From Patescibacteria group bacterium (GTDB lineage Bacteria; Patescibacteriota; Minisyncoccia; Portnoybacterales; GWB1-42-6), in assembly GCA_018818145.1 (NCBI GenBank), contig JAHIST010000054.1, positions 1-13,713 of the forward strand: 13,713 nucleotides of DNA, read 5' to 3'. The notes below the pieces were generated by a model. The model worked only from the letters and a program-made list of their open reading frames with translations, was not told the DNA's origin and searched no databases. The position numbers and the translations under genes are program-made. Below, one piece after another: positions 13,578 to 13,713 of this stretch; the stretch's first letter is position 1; the number at the start of each line of letters is the position of its first letter.

Positions 13578-13713
13578 TGTGCACACACATATGGCGGGTT
13601 TTCCCGGAACAGCATATTCTGGGATATGTGCACAAAAATGTCTCAAAATTTCAAAGAAGAACGGTTAAGATGGGTTTTGCCCATAAGCAATAAACAGATA
13701 AAGATAGTTGACG
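13578..13713 (+). mobile_element. left end of an IS-like element (continues outside window)
   Basis: TGTGCAC (13578-13584) pairs with GTGCACA (13628-13634), extended by ATAT/ATAT around a 4-nt bulge, and encloses a CGGG-TTTT-CCCG hairpin (13595-13606). ATGTGCACA also reads as a direct repeat at 13577 and 13626. This strong structure lies directly before a transposase-like start, as in IS elements that block outside transcription. The true left end and target duplication cannot be placed, because the right end is out of view. Confidence 0.4.
13638..13713 (+). CDS. IS481/integrase-core-type transposase, N-terminal fragment (cut by window)
   Basis: The frame starts at ATG 13638, four bases after a hairpin, and runs open to the window end: MSQNFKEERLRWVLPISN then KQIKIVD. 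The pattern, R-L-R-W-x-x-P-I then K-x-I-K-x-x-D, recalls the start of DDE transposases of the IS481 type in CPR bacteria, where an HTH for sequence binding follows. Only 25 residues are visible, so no catalytic residue can be checked and the family is from memory. It has no clear ribosome-binding site. If correct, the element interrupts the truncated tRNA upstream or inserted close by. Confidence 0.45.
   Translation, partial: MSQNFKEERLRWVLPISNKQIKIVD

Noticed and set aside
13533..13610. Complete tRNA gene
   Set aside because: Only the first 19 positions fit; there is no anticodon arm, T-loop GTTCRA or 3' acceptor strand.

Overview
The window looks like a chromosome segment of a Patescibacteria/CPR bacterium, most likely Parcubacteria-like. 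That is an inference from gene content and style: small genes, a PilB-type ATPase standing alone, a degenerate DHH-family protein, lamin-tail-domain surface proteins, ruvB, and hairpin-rich intergenic repeats. No rRNA or complete marker gene is present to fix the taxonomy.

Three blocks can be seen. (A) Positions 1-4861 (+ strand) hold a very AT-rich accessory cassette with arginine coded mostly by AGA/AGG. It is a tight run of five genes: a ParB/sulfiredoxin-like protein cut by the window edge, a small PD-(D/E)XK nuclease-like protein, an SNF2-family ATPase with a DEST Walker B variant, a second complete ParB-like protein paralogous to the first, and a large radical SAM protein. The whole set reads as one operon. 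It is the best candidate here for an undescribed DNA-modification, DNA-processing or defence system. A 15-bp intragenic hairpin followed by TTTT sits just inside the radical SAM gene.

(B) Positions 4862-6970 (+ strand) are a patchwork boundary zone. It has a 32-codon gene remnant, a DEDD 3'-5' exonuclease carried on an ~860-bp segment bounded by an 18-bp near-perfect direct repeat, a P-loop kinase, and an ArsR-family regulator. A ~110-bp two-hairpin repeat occurs twice, and its 18-bp palindrome occurs three times, once inside a plausible arsR-type promoter. The block ends in a rho-independent terminator facing a convergent operon.

(C) Positions 7000-13477 (- strand) are ordinary chromosomal genes of higher GC. 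In transcription order they are a DHH-family protein with its own terminator, pilB, then ruvB, a small membrane protein, a bacterial-PH-domain membrane protein and a secreted lamin-tail-domain protein. The last four abut or overlap and probably form one transcript. The 285-bp gap between pilB and ruvB holds a long-range inverted repeat, a good + strand promoter and a terminal T-run, consistent with a small + strand RNA. At the right edge (13533-13713), a 19-nt piece matching tRNA positions 1-19 is followed by a hairpin and the start of an IS-like transposase.
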